Assembly (NCBI GenBank): GCA_963836735.1
Contig: CAWIKP010000023.1
Span: 467,826-531,825, forward strand
Direction of reading: 5' to 3'
Length of the DNA: 64,000 nt
Source: JACCXG01 sp963836735
Lineage (GTDB): Bacteria > Acidobacteriota > Vicinamibacteria > Vicinamibacterales > 2-12-FULL-66-21
Shown here: positions 63,333 to 64,000 of the stretch, piece by piece
Numbering within the stretch: position 1 is the first letter of the stretch
Layout: the number at the start of each line of letters is the position of its first letter
Translations under genes and position numbers: made by a program
The notes under the pieces: model-generated
Told to the model about the DNA's origin: nothing
Database searches by the model: none
Seen by the model: the letters and a program-made list of their open reading frames with translations, nothing else

Positions 63333-64000
63333 GCCGTCGTCATCGATCGGAGGACGCCACGACAGACGGCGTTCGGACGGAAGCGACCGCCGCGTCCGAG
63401 GCGGCCAGGATCCTGTGGGAGGCGTGGACGCAAGGCGCGCGGCTGCCGTCGCTGCCCGAGCGGTGCCGCCCTCGAGACCGCGCGGAGGGCTACGCAATCC
63501 AGTCCGAGCTCGTTCGACTATCGGGGCAGCGCGTCGCCGGCTGGAAGATTGCGGCGACGAGCCTCGCGGGGCAGCGACACATCAACGTGGACGGCCCTCT
63601 CGCCGGGCCCCTGCTGGCCAACCGGCTCGTCGGTGCCGGCTCCACGATCGATCTGCGCGCCAACCGGATGCGCCTCGCCGAGGCGGAGTTCGCGTTCCGG
63701 ATCGCCGCGCCGCTGCCGCCGCGCGGTTCCCCGTACACGTATCGACGAAGTGAAATCCGCAACCGCGTCGGTGCACCCTGCCATCGAGGTGCCTGACTCG
63801 CGCTACGAGGACGTCACCTCCGTGGGGGCGCCGCAACTCATCGCCGACGCCGCCTGCGCGTGGTGGGCGAAGGTTGCAAGACCGGCGTCATCGACTGGCG
63901 GGGCCACGATCTCGACGCTCAGCCGGTGGCCGTCTTCAAGGACGGGCGGCTCGTTGCCGAAGGGCGAGGCGAGAACGTCGGCGGACCGCTGCGGGCCCTG
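63329..64000 (+). CDS. 2-keto-4-pentenoate hydratase / fumarylacetoacetate-hydrolase-family protein (3' part beyond window, frameshifts)
   Basis: Partial gene. It starts at GTG 63329 overlapping the barrel gene stop. AARILWEAWTQGARLPSLPE, YAIQSELVRLSGQRVAGWKI, ISLAGQ-like SLAGQRHINVDGPLAGPLLA, MRLAEAEFAFRIAAPLPPRG (metal-ligand Glu residues), then after indels near 63745 and 63860 HPAIEVPDSRYEDV and KTGVIDWRG. This is the MhpD-like fold that hydrates 2-hydroxypenta-2,4-dienoate in aromatic meta-cleavage pathways. No other pathway gene is in view, so the substrate is a guess. Confidence 0.82.

Overview
The window is GC-rich, gene-dense bacterial chromosome. It most resembles an Acidobacteriota of the Vicinamibacteria type. 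This rests on gene content, not on a marker gene: cytochrome c/DUF1553, DUF1501 and sulfatase genes side by side, two eukaryote-type Ser/Thr kinases with beta-propeller or TolB/TPR output, an ECF sigma factor of the Sig-70_X6 type, a winged-helix/TPR regulator, and intergenic heptamer repeats. Many real genes are broken by single-base indels, mostly apparent one-base insertions. They are densest in 0-8 kb and 47.6-53.4 kb, while most genes in 19.6-34 kb read through cleanly. I treat these as probable sequence errors and annotate whole genes across them. No tRNA, rRNA, CRISPR array or complete insertion sequence was seen.

Layout. 0-8.4 kb is a potassium island: kdpB and kdpC, a stand-alone KdpD sensor/Usp gene, and on the other strand kdpE, a membrane histidine kinase corresponding to the rest of KdpD, and kup behind a ydaO-type c-di-AMP riboswitch. 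8.4-12.8 kb has a membrane metallophosphoesterase, an exported MBL-fold hydrolase and a DUF1801 protein. 13.3-19.6 kb is a redox operon: a GltD-like flavoprotein with ferredoxin domain, pyruvate:ferredoxin oxidoreductase and a dihydroorotate-dehydrogenase-like protein. 19.6-25.4 kb is a sulfatase, DUF1501 and cytochrome c/DUF1553 module. 25.5-39 kb is mixed: winged-helix/TPR regulator, DUF2306 membrane protein, CPA2 antiporter with an esterase, carboxypeptidase-regulatory-repeat protein, sugar-nucleotide epimerase, DUF192 and PilZ proteins, and a three-gene membrane/FAD-oxidase operon.

39.1-45.3 kb is the most unusual region. Three tandem paralogous sigma54-type AAA+ proteins have almost no N-terminal domain, altered GAFTGA loops and a shared unfamiliar C-terminal domain. 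Their leaders are related, and two carry a palindrome at conserved spacing. The array ends with a 31-residue membrane peptide and a terminator, and faces a conventional GAF-AAA-Fis activator on the opposite strand. 45.5-53.8 kb holds a membrane protein, a Crp-family regulator, a zinc-ribbon protein and a coxSLMDEG cluster whose CoxL has the form II motif AYRGAGR.

53.8-64 kb carries a kinase/beta-propeller protein flanked by two copies of a long heptamer repeat, a vanadium-haloperoxidase-like enzyme, an ECF sigma factor beside a second kinase, an exported protein that looks like a receiver domain, a beta-barrel protein and a 2-keto-4-pentenoate hydratase cut by the window end. Three families of 7-base tandem repeats lie between genes. 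Two form long hairpins with conserved cores, and one copy supplies the last codons of the antiporter gene.
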